A stretch of DNA of 64,000 nucleotides, from the NCBI RefSeq assembly GCF_019565505.1, contig NZ_CP067378.1:2852001-2916000 (forward strand), written 5' to 3'. This DNA is from Flavobacterium davisii (GTDB taxonomy: Bacteria > Bacteroidota > Bacteroidia > Flavobacteriales > Flavobacteriaceae). This document shows, piece after piece, positions 28,168-38,309 of this stretch. How positions within the stretch are numbered: position 1 is the stretch's first letter; every line of letters begins with the position of its first letter. A program made the position numbers and the translations under genes. The notes under the pieces are model-generated. The model did not search any database. It saw nothing but the letters and a program-made list of their open reading frames with translations, and was not told the origin of the DNA.

Positions 28168-29139
28168 TCACAAAGAAAAAATGTTTTGCACCCAACTAGT
28201 TAGTTGGTAATTTTTCATGATTGATTCATCAATTCTTGTTTTCGAATGAAGAAATACTTCAATATTATCAAGTTCATTTAAGTTTTTTAAATAAAAGATA
28301 TTATTGATTTTAAATAAATCATATTTCACTATAGAAGGGTTATTCGTAATTATTTTTTTCTCAAGTCCTAATGCTTCAAAAATTCTAAAACTTAAACCGC
28401 TCTGGTTTTTTCGGATAACATCTACTATAACAGAACTTTTTTGGTATAAATCTAACGTTTCAGCTTGACTAAAACGTTTTTTTCTAAAGGTAATATTAGA
28501 ATAATGTCCCCTATATTTTTTCTTAAGATTGAAAAACCAAGATTTTTTACCAATACTATAAAAAGTAAATGAGAGTTTTTTTCTTTTTAAAATTTCACCT
28601 ATTTGATTTAATAGATCAATTCGTTCGTCAATTGAACCAATATAAATAAAATCTTGAATTTTGTTTTTTGTTGCGTTTTTTTCTGTTGTATAAATATAAT
28701 TAGATGTTTTGATAAAACGATATTCTTTGCAATTAGTACTATCAAAAGAATATATTTTATCAAAAAGATCAGGAGATAAATGATTAATAGGATTTCTTTC
28801 TATACTATCATATAGATATGCTAAATAGAGATTAGTGAATTTTTTTATTTTTAGATGATATTCAGGAGCTATAAGTTCTGGATTTATGACTAAAATTTGA
28901 TCCTGTTTTCCTAATTCCTCTAATCTGGATATAATATAGTCTTGGCGTTTTTTTATTTTAGGATTTTTGCCTAAAAAAACTTTAGAGAAAGTGTTTTTTA
29001 ATCGCTCAAAAAAATTTTTGTGTTTTAAATTTCCAATTTTTATATGATGACTTTCATGACCCAATTTTTTTAGTTCAGTAACAATATGATGATCATAATT
29101 CCAGTGATCAAAACTAATAACGCAAATTTTTTGATTCAT
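28168..29139 (-). CDS. Glycosyltransferase-like protein (CgeB/GT4-like fold)
   Basis: 323 residues. The N-terminal half shows a Rossmann-like start (KICVISFDHWNYDHHIV). The C-terminal half has DFIYIGSIDERIDLLNQI and GLSFRIFEALGLEKKIITNN. The latter is the E-x7-E-type donor-binding region of GT4/CgeB-like glycosyltransferases. It is divergent from the surface-polysaccharide operon that starts at 29207 and probably belongs to the same pathway. The sugar is unknown. Confidence 0.75.
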   Translation of the reverse strand: MNQKICVISFDHWNYDHHIVTELKKLGHESHHIKIGNLKHKNFFERLKNTFSKVFLGKNPKIKKRQDYIISRLEELGKQDQILVINPELIAPEYHLKIKKFTNLYLAYLYDSIERNPINHLSPDLFDKIYSFDSTNCKEYRFIKTSNYIYTTEKNATKNKIQDFIYIGSIDERIDLLNQIGEILKRKKLSFTFYSIGKKSWFFNLKKKYRGHYSNITFRKKRFSQAETLDLYQKSSVIVDVIRKNQSGLSFRIFEALGLEKKIITNNPSIVKYDLFKINNIFYLKNLNELDNIEVFLHSKTRIDESIMKNYQLTSWVQNIFSL

Positions 29140-29178
29140 TTTATTCTAATAAAAGGTGTAAAGATATTTATTTTAAGT

Positions 29179-29186
29179 TATTTTTG
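29179..29186 (+). promoter_or_regulatory. Candidate -7 element of the polysaccharide operon
   Basis: TATTTTTG matches TAnnTTTG, 21 bp before ATG 29207. Confidence 0.45.
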
Positions 29187-29206
29187 CCTTTAATAAAAGT
29201 TGTTTC

Positions 29207-29935
29207 ATGAAAAGAAAAATTCAAGACCTGTTATTGCAGTTAAAAGAAAGAGGAACCGATTTTACAATAGGAACAAGAAATCAAATAAAAATTATTTCCC
29301 ATGAAGGAAAAGTCTTGAATGTTAAAATTTTTAAAGTTCCATCATTGTTTAATGGAGTTGTATATAAGTTTTTCAGGAAATCAAAAGCAAGACGTTCCTA
29401 TGAATATGCTCACCTTTTAGCACAAAAAGGAATAGGAACTCCTTTTCCTGTAGGTTATTTTGAGAATTTTTCGTGGTTTACCCTGAAAGATAGTTATTAT
29501 GTTTGTGAACATATAAAATATGATTATCTTTTTAGAGATCTGTTAGATTTATCAATAGAGGAATCAGATCATGTAAGAATTTTAAAAGAATTTACAAAGT
29601 TTACTTTTTTACTCCATAGCGAAGGAATAGAGTTTTTAGATCATTCACCGGGTAATACATTAATCAAAAAAAATGATACGGGAGGATATAGTTTTTATCT
29701 TGTAGATTTAAATAGAATGAAATTTCATGCAAATATGAGTTTTGATCAAAGAATGAAAAATATGGAGAGAATTACTCCAAGACAAGATCAACTAGAAATC
29801 ATAAGTGAAGAATACGCTATTCTTTATGGCAAAACAAAACAAGAAGTTTTTGAAAAATTAGTATATCATACATCTGCCTTTCAAAAAAAGATAATTACAA
29901 AGAAAAAGTTCAAAGAAAAATGGTTGAAAAGATAA
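29207..29935 (+). CDS. Lipopolysaccharide kinase (WaaP/Kdo kinase family)
   Basis: 242 residues with an eukaryotic-like kinase fold. A conserved Lys lies in NVKIFKVPS, the catalytic loop is FLDHSPGNTLI (D and N) and the metal site is FYLVDLNRMKF. These proteins phosphorylate the Kdo or heptose of the LPS inner core at the cytoplasmic face of the inner membrane. It is the first gene of a run of polysaccharide genes and its last 16 bp overlap the next start, so translation is probably coupled. Confidence 0.85.
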   Translation: MKRKIQDLLLQLKERGTDFTIGTRNQIKIISHEGKVLNVKIFKVPSLFNGVVYKFFRKSKARRSYEYAHLLAQKGIGTPFPVGYFENFSWFTLKDSYYVCEHIKYDYLFRDLLDLSIEESDHVRILKEFTKFTFLLHSEGIEFLDHSPGNTLIKKNDTGGYSFYLVDLNRMKFHANMSFDQRMKNMERITPRQDQLEIISEEYAILYGKTKQEVFEKLVYHTSAFQKKIITKKKFKEKWLKR

Positions 29936-31108
29936 AAAATATTTTCAAAGTTAGTTTTTTTCAAAATCCAAAAAATATAGCCATCATTTGGATTATTATT
30001 TCAGCAGTTTCAGCTATAAAACAATTTGCAAGAGGGAGCTACAACAATTATTTAATCTTTAAAAATGTTTTTTGGCATACATTAGAAAAACAATCTTTAT
30101 ATGCGGAGTATCCCAACTTATATTTTGATCATAATCATTATGGACCAATATTTAGCTTGTTTATAGCCCCATTTGCTGTTTTACCAGATGCTATTGGTAT
30201 TGTATTATGGAATTGTTTTAATGCTTTTTTACTTATATGGGCTGTTTTTAAACTACCACTAAAAACACAAAAAATTAATTTGATTTTATGGATTTGTTTA
30301 AATGAATTTATTACATCCAACTTAGGATTACAATTTAATCCTATTATGACAGCATTAATAATTCTTACTTATGTTTTTATTATTGAAAAAAAGAACTTTC
30401 GGCTGCTTTTTGTATAATTCTAGGTATTTTTATAAAACTTTATGGCATTGTTGGATTGGCTTTCTTCTTTTTTATAAAAAATAAACCCAAATTTATAGCA
30501 GGACTTATTTTATGGAGTCTGGTCTTATTTATATTACCTATGCTGATTTCATCTCCCCAATTCATTTGTCATTCATATATTGAGTGGTTTGAAAGATTAG
30601 TGGTAAAAAATAGCGAAAATGCCTCGTTTAATTCTAGACAAGATATATCTGTAATGGGAATGTTTAGACGTATTTCAGGACATGCTGAATGGTCTAATTT
30701 GCCTTTTTAGGAATAGGGATTTTGCTTTTTGGATTACCTTATTTAAGGTGGTCAATGTTTAAAGATCGAAATTTTCAATTACTTTTATTAGCTTCTGTTT
30801 TAATATTTACGGTAATATTTAGTTCAGGATCAGAATCACCGACCTATATTATAGCGTTTTTTGGAGTCGCAATTTGGTTTGTATTAAAAGGAAAGACTAT
30901 GACTAAAACAGATTGTTTTTTGTTTGTTTTGGCTATGCTATTAACCAGCTTTTCACCAACGGATCTATTTCCAAAATTTGTTAGAGAAAAGTATATTAAC
31001 CCTTATGCTTTAAAAGCCCTACCATGTGTGCTAGTTTGGCTAAAAATTGTTTATGAAATGTTAGTTATAAATACTAATAATCATCATATAAGTTTAGAAA
31101 ATGACTAG
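29920..31108 (+). CDS. GT87-like (DUF2029) membrane glycosyltransferase, two frameshifts
   Basis: About 396 residues and nine or so membrane spans. The early loop has YAEYPNLYFDHNHYGPIFS, similar to the acidic luminal loop of GT-C/DUF2029 enzymes that use polyprenyl-phosphate sugars. The frame is broken at about 30400 (one G lost) and in the T run 30703-30707. Corrected joins read AAFCIILGIFIKLYG and WSNLPFLGIGILLFG. It overlaps both neighbours (16 bp with the kinase, 8 bp with the GT2 gene), so it is in an operon. It probably adds a sugar to a lipid-linked glycan in the periplasm. Confidence 0.8.
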
Positions 31109-32026
31109 TGAAAAGAAAAAAATAGCCGTAGTAATTCCCGCTTATAATGAAGTGGGAAATATAAAAATTATGATTGATTCTTTACATAGGGTTTTTGCTA
31201 CTCTTGATTATCAATATAGTTTGCTTTTTGTAGATGATGGAAGTAAAGATTTAACATTGTCTACATTAAAAGAGTTAACAGAACAAGATAGTAGACTGTT
31301 TTATGTTGAATTATCTAAAAATTTCGGACATCAAAATGCACTAAAAGCAGGAGTAGATACAGTAGTAGATACAGTAGTAGATACAGTAGATGCTATCATA
31401 ACAATGGATGGAGATATGCAACATCCACCAGAATTATTACCTCAGTTATTAGCCAAATGGGAGGAGGGATTTGATGTGGTATATACCATTAGAGAAGAAG
31501 ATGAAAATTTGTCTTTATTTAAGAAAAAAACTTCTCGTGGATTTTACAACTTAATGAATTATCTTTCAGAAGTAAAATTTGAACCGGTACAGCTGATTTT
31601 AGACTAATGGATCAACGTGTAGCAAAAGTTTTTTCCAGTTTTTCTGAAAATGAATTATTTATTAGAGGTTTGATAAATTGGCTTGGTTTTAGGCAATACG
31701 GAATTACTTTTCAACCAGCAAAACGATTTGCAGGAGAAAGTAAATATACAGTAAAAAAAATGTTGCGTTTTGCATTACAAGGTATCACCTCATTTAGTAC
31801 ACGTCCATTGTATTTAGCTGTGCTTTTAGGTCTATTCATCACTTTAGTATCCTTTATAGGCTATCTTGTTTACATCTTGTTTAGCATTTATCACGGACAT
31901 GTAATTTCTGGTTGGGCTTCTCTTATTAGTACAGTTGTCTTTTTTGGAGGATTAAATCTAATTGTTTTAGGAATTATAGGAATTTATGTAGGTAAATTAT
32001 TTATGCAGTCTAAAAGCAAGACCTAA
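31101..32026 (+). CDS. GT2 polyprenyl-phosphate glycosyltransferase (DPM1/ArnC-like), one frameshift
   Basis: About 309 residues. A GT-A domain (VVIPAYNEVGNI, FVDDGSKD, ITMDGDMQHPPE with the metal-binding DGD) is followed by two C-terminal membrane spans (LYLAVLLGLFITLVSFIGYL and a second near 295), the DPM1/ArnC layout. It transfers a sugar to undecaprenyl phosphate, the likely donor for the GT87-like neighbour. The frame breaks at 31584-31587, where CCGG stands for CCAGG or CCGGG (corrected: FEPGTADFRLMDQR). Three tandem 12-bp units at 31353-31388 insert extra Val-Asp-Thr-Val repeats just before the DGD motif. Confidence 0.85.
31353..31388 (+). repeat. 12-bp coding tandem repeat (three units)
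   Basis: GTAGATACAGTA repeated three times exactly, coding VDTV-VDTV-VDTV in the GT2 gene. Relatives usually have a single short linker here, so this is an in-frame expansion by whole units. Confidence 0.85.
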
Positions 32027-32062
32027 TTATTTAATTCGTGATACCAATTATAAAAATTAAGT

Positions 32063-32840
32063 ATGATTTTATTAAGTTTTGATATCGAAGAGTTTGATAT
32101 GCCCTTTGAATATGGTAAAAAAATTTCTTTTGAAGAACAAATGTCTATTTCTATTGATGGAACAAATAAAATTTTAGATTTGTTAGACAAACATCAGATT
32201 AAAGCTACCTTTTTTTCAACTGCTACTTTTGCCATGAATGCAAAATCGGTTATAAATCGTATTATTCAATCAGGACATGAAATAGCCTCACATAACTATT
32301 ATCATACAGATTTTGAAGTAAAGCATCTGAAAGAATCAAAAGATAAATTAGAAGAATTAACAGGTAAAGAAGTGATAGGGTTTCGGATGCCTCGTATGTA
32401 TCCAGTGGATGAAAAAGAAATTCAAAAAGCAGGTTATATCTATAATTCATCCATAAATCCAACATTCTTACCGAGGACGTTATAATAATCTAGATAAACC
32501 AAGAAAATATTTTTATCAAGATCAAGTTTTGCAAATTCCAGCCTCAGTAAGCCCTTGGGTGCGATTTCCATTATTTTGGTTATCTTTTCATAACTTACCA
32601 ATGTGGCTTTACCAATTTTTAGCTAATTGGACTTATAAAAAAGATGGTTATCTAAATATTTATTTACACCCTTGGGAATTTACAGATTTAAATCAGCCAG
32701 AAAAGTTTAACTTTCCAAATTATGTTGTAAAAAATAGTGGTGATCCACTAGTAAAACGATTAGATGATTTTATTTTCTATTTTAAAAAAGAAAATAAATT
32801 ATTTGGAACATTTAAAGAATTTGTAGCAACAATTAAATAA
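32063..32840 (+). CDS. Polysaccharide deacetylase (NodB domain), one frameshift
   Basis: About 259 residues. NodB motifs: the catalytic Asp region SFDIEEFD, the metal-binding SHNYYH (His-x3-His), FRMPRM and the C-terminal YLHPWEF with the catalytic His. It removes N-acetyl or O-acetyl groups from a glycan. The sequence is broken at 32471-32476, where CCGAGG replaces CCAGG (corrected: NPTFLPGRYNNLDKPRKYF). It lies 36 bp after the GT2 gene and 3 bp before the next GT2, in the same operon. It acts on an assembly intermediate, by context. Confidence 0.85.
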
Positions 32841-32843
32841 GTA

Positions 32844-33593
32844 ATGAATATATCTGTTTTTATCATAACTTTTAATGAGGAAAAGATAATAGCTAAATGT
32901 TTAGAAAAATTATACTGGGCTAGTGAAATATTAGTTATAGATTCAGGGAGTTCTGATAATACGGTTGCTATTTGTAAAGAATATGGGGCTAAAGTAATCT
33001 ATAATAAATTCGAAAATTTTGGAAAACAAAAACAATTTGCCCTTGAGCAAACGACTCATACATGGGTATTATCATTAGATGCAGATGAAGTACTTTCAGA
33101 TGAATTAATAAATGAAATTAAAGAATTAGATTTAGAAAAATCTTCTAAAAACGGATTTTTAATACCTAGAACTCATGTTTTTTTAAATAAAGTATTTCAA
33201 TATGGAAATGAAAATAAAAAACCCATTTTAAGATTGTTTAATAAATCAAAAGGAAGTTTTACACCTGATAGAGTTCATGAAGTTATAAAAGTAGAAGGAT
33301 CGTTAGGGATTTTGTTTAATGAAATGCTGCATTATACAGTCTTTGATGTTTCTACTGCTGTACAAAAACAAGTAAAGTACTCATTGTTAAGTGGGGAGCT
33401 CCTTTATGAAAAAGGAAAGAAGGCTTCGTTGTTGAAACCTTTTATTCTGTTCCCTTTTCAATTTATTAGAGTGTATTTTATTCAATGTAATATTTTAAAT
33501 GGTTACGAAGGTTTTGTATGGAGCATGTTTTCTGCCTTTGGAAGTTTTTTAAAGTACACAAAACTGTACGACTTACATCAAAATAAAGATTGA
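32844..33593 (+). CDS. GT2 glycosyltransferase, WaaE/KdtX-like
   Basis: 249 residues. The GT-A core has SVFIITFNEEKII, VIDSGSSDNT and SLDADEVLS, which matches the WaaE/KdtX group of LPS-core beta-glucosyltransferases. VHEVIKVEG follows as in that group. The C-terminal ~50 residues are hydrophobic and basic (FILFPFQFIRVYF), suggesting membrane association. It starts 3 bp after the deacetylase and its 3' end overlaps the convergent GT4 gene by 16 bp. Confidence 0.85.
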   Translation: MNISVFIITFNEEKIIAKCLEKLYWASEILVIDSGSSDNTVAICKEYGAKVIYNKFENFGKQKQFALEQTTHTWVLSLDADEVLSDELINEIKELDLEKSSKNGFLIPRTHVFLNKVFQYGNENKKPILRLFNKSKGSFTPDRVHEVIKVEGSLGILFNEMLHYTVFDVSTAVQKQVKYSLLSGELLYEKGKKASLLKPFILFPFQFIRVYFIQCNILNGYEGFVWSMFSAFGSFLKYTKLYDLHQNKD

Positions 33594-34690
33594 TAACAAT
33601 TCATTAAATTCTTTGCGATTACTTCGTCTGTAAATTGCTGAACATATTCAAAACCTTTTGTAGAAATAAATTCTGCTTCCTTAGGATTATTTAATATCCA
33701 TTGAATTTTTTCTTTTATTTCCTCTGGATCATGAGGATTGATATATAAGCTATTAGGCCCTCCAGCTTCAGGGAAAACGCCCGAATTAGTTGTAATGATA
33801 GGCGTTTTTGAAAAAGAGCTTCAATAATAGGAATTCCAAATCCTTCAAAAATAGAAGGGTATACAAAAACAGTTGCCAACTGATAAAGAATAGCTAATTC
33901 TTCATTACTCACATCTTTTAAAAAACTAACTTTATGTTGAATTTGGTGTTTACTTATATAATGATGAATTTCTTTCGTATAAGGAGTTTCTTTGCCTATA
34001 AGTACTAAATGGGTATCTATATCTTTTATAGCTTTTACAATATTGAGTGCATTTTTTCTTGTTTCTAAAGTACCTACATTTAGAACAAATTGATTAGGTA
34101 GATTGAATTTATTTAAAACTTTTTCTTGTAATTCAGTAGTATATTTTTTTTTGAAAACATCTTGACATCCCTGATATATTACTTTAATTTTAGATTCAGG
34201 AATGTTTAAAAAATGAATAATATCCTTTTTAGTTTGTTCACTTATAGCAATGACAAGATCAGCTTGTTCAGCAGCCTTTTTAAATTTGTAAAAATGAATT
34301 TTTCGATCAAAAAAAGAGTACAATTCAGGATATCTTACAAAAATTAAGTCATGTATTGTTACAATACTTTTAATACCGTTTTTATGTAAACCATTAGGTA
34401 GCTCACCCGAAAGACCATGAAATAATTGGATATTATCTTTTTAAGATCAGAAATAATTCCAAATTGTCTCCATACGTTATAAAATTTTTTATAAAAGCCA
34501 GAAGAAGGAAGTTTTTCCAGAACATTACTCCTTTTAATATTAAATAAAGGTGTTTTTGCTTTTTTAGGATTATATAAAAAATACTGATTTTCTGAAAAAA
34601 AGTAGCAAGGATTCGAACAGAATCCCTGCTATAATTTCCTAAACCTGTTCTATTATGAAATACGCGTTTAGCTTCGTATCCTATTTTCAT
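33578..34690 (-). CDS. GT4 glycosyltransferase, three frameshifts
   Basis: About 371 residues from ATG 34690 (MKIGYEAKRVFHNRTGLGNYSRD). After correction it reads HGLSGELPNG, VTIHDLIFVRYPE, VLNVGTLETRKN and PSIFEGFGIPIIEALFSKTP, the donor-binding motif of family 4. It ends FTDEVIAKNLMNCYQSLF. One base is missing in each of three runs: 34595-34601, 34438-34442 and 33811-33815. It is convergent with the WaaE-like gene and closes the polysaccharide cluster. With so many defects a decayed pseudogene is possible, but the pattern equals that of clearly essential genes nearby. Confidence 0.82.
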
Positions 34691-34720
34691 TTATTGAATG
34701 TTTTTAACTTTTAGTAGAAG

Positions 34721-35535
34721 TTATACCGCTACGTTATATTCTCTTAAAGCGTCATTTAAAGAAGTTTTTAAATCAGTAGAAGCTTTGCGTTTTCCGATGA
34801 TTAATGCACAAGGGACTTGATATTCACCTGCTTCAAATTTTTTAGCATAACTGCCTGGTATAACAACACTTCTGGCAGGAACAACTCCTTTGTATTCCAC
34901 AGGCTCTGAGCCTGTTACATCGATTATTTTAGTAGAAGCAGTAAGGCAAACATTAGCGCCTAAAACAGCTTCTTTTTCTACTCTAACACCTTCTACGACA
35001 ATGCAACGAGAACCGATAAAAGCACCATCTTCAATAATTACAGGAGCAGCTTGTAAAGGTTCTAACACCCCACCAATACCAACACCACCACTAAGATGAA
35101 CATCTTTTCCTATTTGAGCACAACTTCCTACTGTAGCCCACGTATCTACCATTGTACCAGCATCTACATACGCTCCTATATTTATATAAGAAGGCATCAT
35201 AATTACCCCAGATGAAATATAAGCGCCGTGTCTTGCAACAGCATTAGGAACCACTCGAATCCCTTTTTCTGCATAATTCTTTTTAGAGGCATTTTATCAT
35301 GGTATTCAAAAATACCTACCTCAAAAGTTTCCATTTTTTGAATAGGGAAATACATTACAACGGCTTTTTTTACCCATTCGTTTACCTGCCATCCGTCAGA
35401 AATAGGTTCAGCCACTCTTAATGTCCCTGCGTCAAGTAAATTTACTACATCTCTAATGGCTGTTTGTGTTGCTTCTTCTTGTAATAAAGAACGATCTTCC
35501 CAAGCTTTTTCTATTATATTCTGTAAATTTTGCAT
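34721..35535 (-). CDS. dapD: Tetrahydrodipicolinate N-succinyltransferase (DapD), one frameshift
   Basis: About 271 residues, the normal length. Start is ATG 35535 ([19 protein letters not shown]). The left-handed beta-helix carries hexapeptide repeats ([41 protein letters not shown]). It catalyses succinylation of tetrahydrodipicolinate in the lysine/meso-diaminopimelate pathway. A run of T (35280-35284, A on the coding strand) lacks one base; corrected it reads [19 protein letters not shown]. It is divergent from ruvX, sharing an ~85-bp upstream region. Confidence 0.95.
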
Positions 35536-35596
35536 TTGATTTTTATTTTGAGCAAAGATAAATGATTTGAAGCAAAGCAAAAATCAAAGTTTTAGC

Positions 35597-35604
35597 TATT
35601 TTTG
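35597..35604 (+). promoter_or_regulatory. Candidate -7 element of ruvX
   Basis: TATTTTTG matches TAnnTTTG, 16 bp before the ATG at 35620. Confidence 0.4.
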
Positions 35605-35619
35605 TTGAAATTTTAATTC

Positions 35620-36036
35620 ATGTCAAGAATTTTAGCGATAGATTACGGGATAAAACGTACAGGTATTGCTGTAACGGATGATTTTCAAATTATAGCGTCG
35701 GGACTTACTACAGTAGCGTCTACAGAAGTGTTAGATTTTTTGAAAACTTATTTTGAAAAGGAAAAAGTAGTAAAAGTTTTGATTGGAGATCCCAAACAAA
35801 TGAATGGACAACCTTCAGAAAGTGCGCCATTAGTAGAAGTTTTTGTTCAAAAGTTTTGTCACCAATTTCCAGAGATGAAAATAGTCCGAGTAGATGAACG
35901 TTTTACCTCTAAAATGGCTTTTCAGACTATGATTGATAGTGGACTCAAAAAAAAGCAACGTCAAAATAAAGCGTTAATAGATGAAATTTCAGCAACAATT
36001 ATGCTCAAAGATTATTTAACTAGAAAAATGATTTAA
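35620..36036 (+). CDS. ruvX: Putative pre-16S rRNA nuclease RuvX/YqgF
   Basis: 138 residues, an RNase H-like fold: AIDYGIKRTGIAVTD with the first catalytic Asp, VLIGDPKQMNG, VDERFTSKMA and the final Asp in LIDEISATIML. YqgF processes the 5' end of pre-16S rRNA and was once thought to be a Holliday-junction resolvase. The start follows a compact promoter. It is adjacent to dapD (divergent) and upstream of mqo. Confidence 0.93.
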   Translation: MSRILAIDYGIKRTGIAVTDDFQIIASGLTTVASTEVLDFLKTYFEKEKVVKVLIGDPKQMNGQPSESAPLVEVFVQKFCHQFPEMKIVRVDERFTSKMAFQTMIDSGLKKKQRQNKALIDEISATIMLKDYLTRKMI

Positions 36037-36105
36037 CATTCTTTACAATTTTTGTAGAATTAATTCGTTACCTAAAAAAATGTAAAAAATAATACTTTTA
36101 CGATG

Positions 36106-36113
36106 TATCTTTG
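36106..36113 (+). promoter_or_regulatory. Candidate -7 element of mqo
   Basis: TATCTTTG matches TAnnTTTG, 17 bp before the ATG at 36131. Confidence 0.5.
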
Positions 36114-36130
36114 CATCACAAATTACTAAA

Positions 36131-37628
36131 ATGGCAACAGCAACTCAAAATCAAGAAACAGATGTAGTGTTAATTGGCGCTGGAATTATGAGCGCTACCT
36201 TAGGTTTGTTATTAAAGGAATTACAACCTGATATTAGAATTCAAATTTTTGAACGTTTAGATGTGGCAGCAGCTGAAAGTTCTGACGCATGGAATAATGC
36301 AGGAACGGGGCACGCCGCATTTTGCGAGCTTAATTATACTCCCGAACTAGAAAATGGAACGGTAGATGTAAAAAAAGCAGTGAAAATTTCAGGAAGCTTT
36401 TGAGGTGTCTCGTCAGTTATGGGCCTATTTGGTTGAAAAAGGACTTCTTAATAATCCAGAGTCTTTTATAAAATCTGTTCCTCATTTGAGTTTTGTGTGG
36501 GGAAAAGAAAATGTTTCTTACTTACGTAAACGTTTTGAAGCCTTACAAAAATATGAGCTGTTCAAAGAAATGGAATATTCAGAAGATCCAGAAATTATTA
36601 AACAATGGGCTCCATTAGTAATGGAAGGACGAAAAAATAATGCAGATATAGCTTGTACAACCATGAAGTATGGAACCGATGTTAATTTTGGTGCCTTAAC
36701 AAAAAATATCTTTAAATATTTAGAAACCTTACAAGGGGTAAGTATTCATTTTAACCATGAAGTTAAAAAATTACGCAAAAAGAAGACGGTAAATGGCGTT
36801 TAAAAATAACAGATCTAACTTCTAAAGAAAAGAAAAGACTTTATACGCCATTCGTATTTATTGGAGCTGGAGGAGGTTCATTATTATTATTAGAAAAAGC
36901 AAATATTCCCGAAGGACAAGGATATGGAGGTTTTCCAGTAAGTGGACAATGGTTGAAATGTACGAATGAAGAAGTAATTAAAAAACATGATGTAAAAGTA
37001 TATGGTAAAGCTTCAGTAGGAGCACCGCCTATGTCGGTTCCTCATATAGATACACGTGTAATAAATGGTAAGAAAGAATTATTATTTGGTCCGTACGCAG
37101 GTTTTTCAACAAAATTTTTAAAAAACGGTTCCTATTTTGATTTAATTTCATCTATAGAGGTTGATAATATCAAACCTATGTTACAAGCAGGAATTAAAAA
37201 TATACCCCTAACGAAATATTTAATCGAACAAGTTTTTCAATCGACCAATGATAGAATGAAAGCCTTAAAAGAATATGTTCCATCTGCAAAAAAAGAAGAT
37301 TGGGTATTAGAAACCGCAGGACAGCGAGTACAAGTTATAAAAAAAGATAAAAATGGAAATGGAGTTCTTGAATTTGGAACAGAAGTAGTAGCTGCTCAAG
37401 ACGGTTCTTTGTCTGTGTTGTTAGGAGCTTCTCCGGGGGGCGTCAACAGCTACCTCAATTATGATTGAACTACTCGAAAAATGCTTTCCTGAAAAAATGA
37501 AAAGTGATGCTTGGAAAACAAAGCTGAAAGAGATGATACCTTCTTATGGTCAAGAGCTAAATAAAAACCCTCAAATGACAAAAGAAATTCGTCAAAAAAC
37601 AAATGAAGTTTTAAAATTAAATATTTAA
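36131..37628 (+). CDS. mqo: Malate:quinone oxidoreductase (Mqo), three frameshifts
   Basis: About 499 residues, the family length. The FAD-binding N-terminus [18 protein letters not shown] is followed by [14 protein letters not shown] and [19 protein letters not shown], hallmarks of Mqo. It oxidises malate to oxaloacetate and passes electrons to the quinone pool at the inner membrane. Three indels break it: near 36391-36395 (extra G; corrected [15 protein letters not shown]), the A run 36777-36781 (one lost; corrected [14 protein letters not shown]) and the G run 37435-37440 (one extra; corrected [19 protein letters not shown]). It ends TNEVLKLNI at 37628. Confidence 0.93.
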
Positions 37629-37637
37629 AAGTATTTG

Positions 37638-37645
37638 TACTTTTG
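37638..37645 (+). promoter_or_regulatory. Candidate -7 element of def
   Basis: TACTTTTG matches TAnnTTTG, 32 bp before ATG 37678. Confidence 0.45.
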
Positions 37646-37677
37646 CATACCCCAATTTATTTTGAAAAAATAGTAGA

Positions 37678-38258
37678 ATGATATATCCAATTGTAGGTTA
37701 CGGAGATCCTGTGTTACGAAAAGTAGGTGAAAATATTTCAAAGGATTATCCTAATTTGAAAGAAATAATAGCTAATATGTACGAAACCATGTACAAGGCA
37801 CATGGCGTAGGATTAGCAGCTCCACAGGTAGGTTTAGCCATCCGTTTGTTTATTGTAGATACAGAACCATTTAGTGATACTGAAGACTTATCTAAAGAAG
37901 AAGCTACATTATTAAAAGGATTTAAAAGAACTTTTATTAATGCCAAAATATTAAAGGAAGAAGGAGAAGAATGGGCCTTTAATGAAGGTTGTTTAAGTAT
38001 TCCAGATGTTCGTGAAGATGTATATCGAAATGAAAAAATTACGATTGAATATTTTGATGAAAATTTTGAAAAGAAAACAGAAATATATGATGGATTAGTA
38101 GCACGTGTAATTCAACATGAATACGATCATATAGAAGGCGTTTTATTTACAGATAAAATTTCAACCTTAAAAAGACCTTGATCAAAAAGAAATTACAAAA
38201 CATTATGGAAGGAAAGGCTCGACCTGATTACCGTATGCGTTTTGCCAAAATAAAATAA
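37678..38258 (+). CDS. def: Peptide deformylase, one frameshift
   Basis: About 194 residues. All three deformylase motifs are seen: GVGLAAPQVG near residue 44, EGCLSIPD with the metal Cys near 108 and QHEYDHIEG with the two metal His near 151. It removes the formyl group from nascent proteins. A one-base loss in the A run 38169-38173 cuts off the C-terminus; corrected it reads TLKKTLIKKKLQNIMEGKAR and ends MRFAKIK at 38258. It is followed 51 bp later by the DUF5606 gene, the usual order in Flavobacteria. Confidence 0.93.
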
Positions 38259-38309
38259 AAGTAATTAATTGTTCTCCCAGTCGTGGAGTAATGAAAATAA
38301 TTTAATAAA

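Noticed and set aside
7266..32476. Programmed frameshifting at CCGAGG sites
   Set aside because: No slippery heptamer or downstream structure is shared, the shifts occur in unrelated genes, and removing one G restores a consensus Pro-Gly each time; error at CCAGG is simpler.
34605..34650. tRNA-like GATTCGAAC followed by complementary-looking bases
   Set aside because: It lies inside the GT4 coding sequence; no acceptor, D or anticodon stems can be formed around it.
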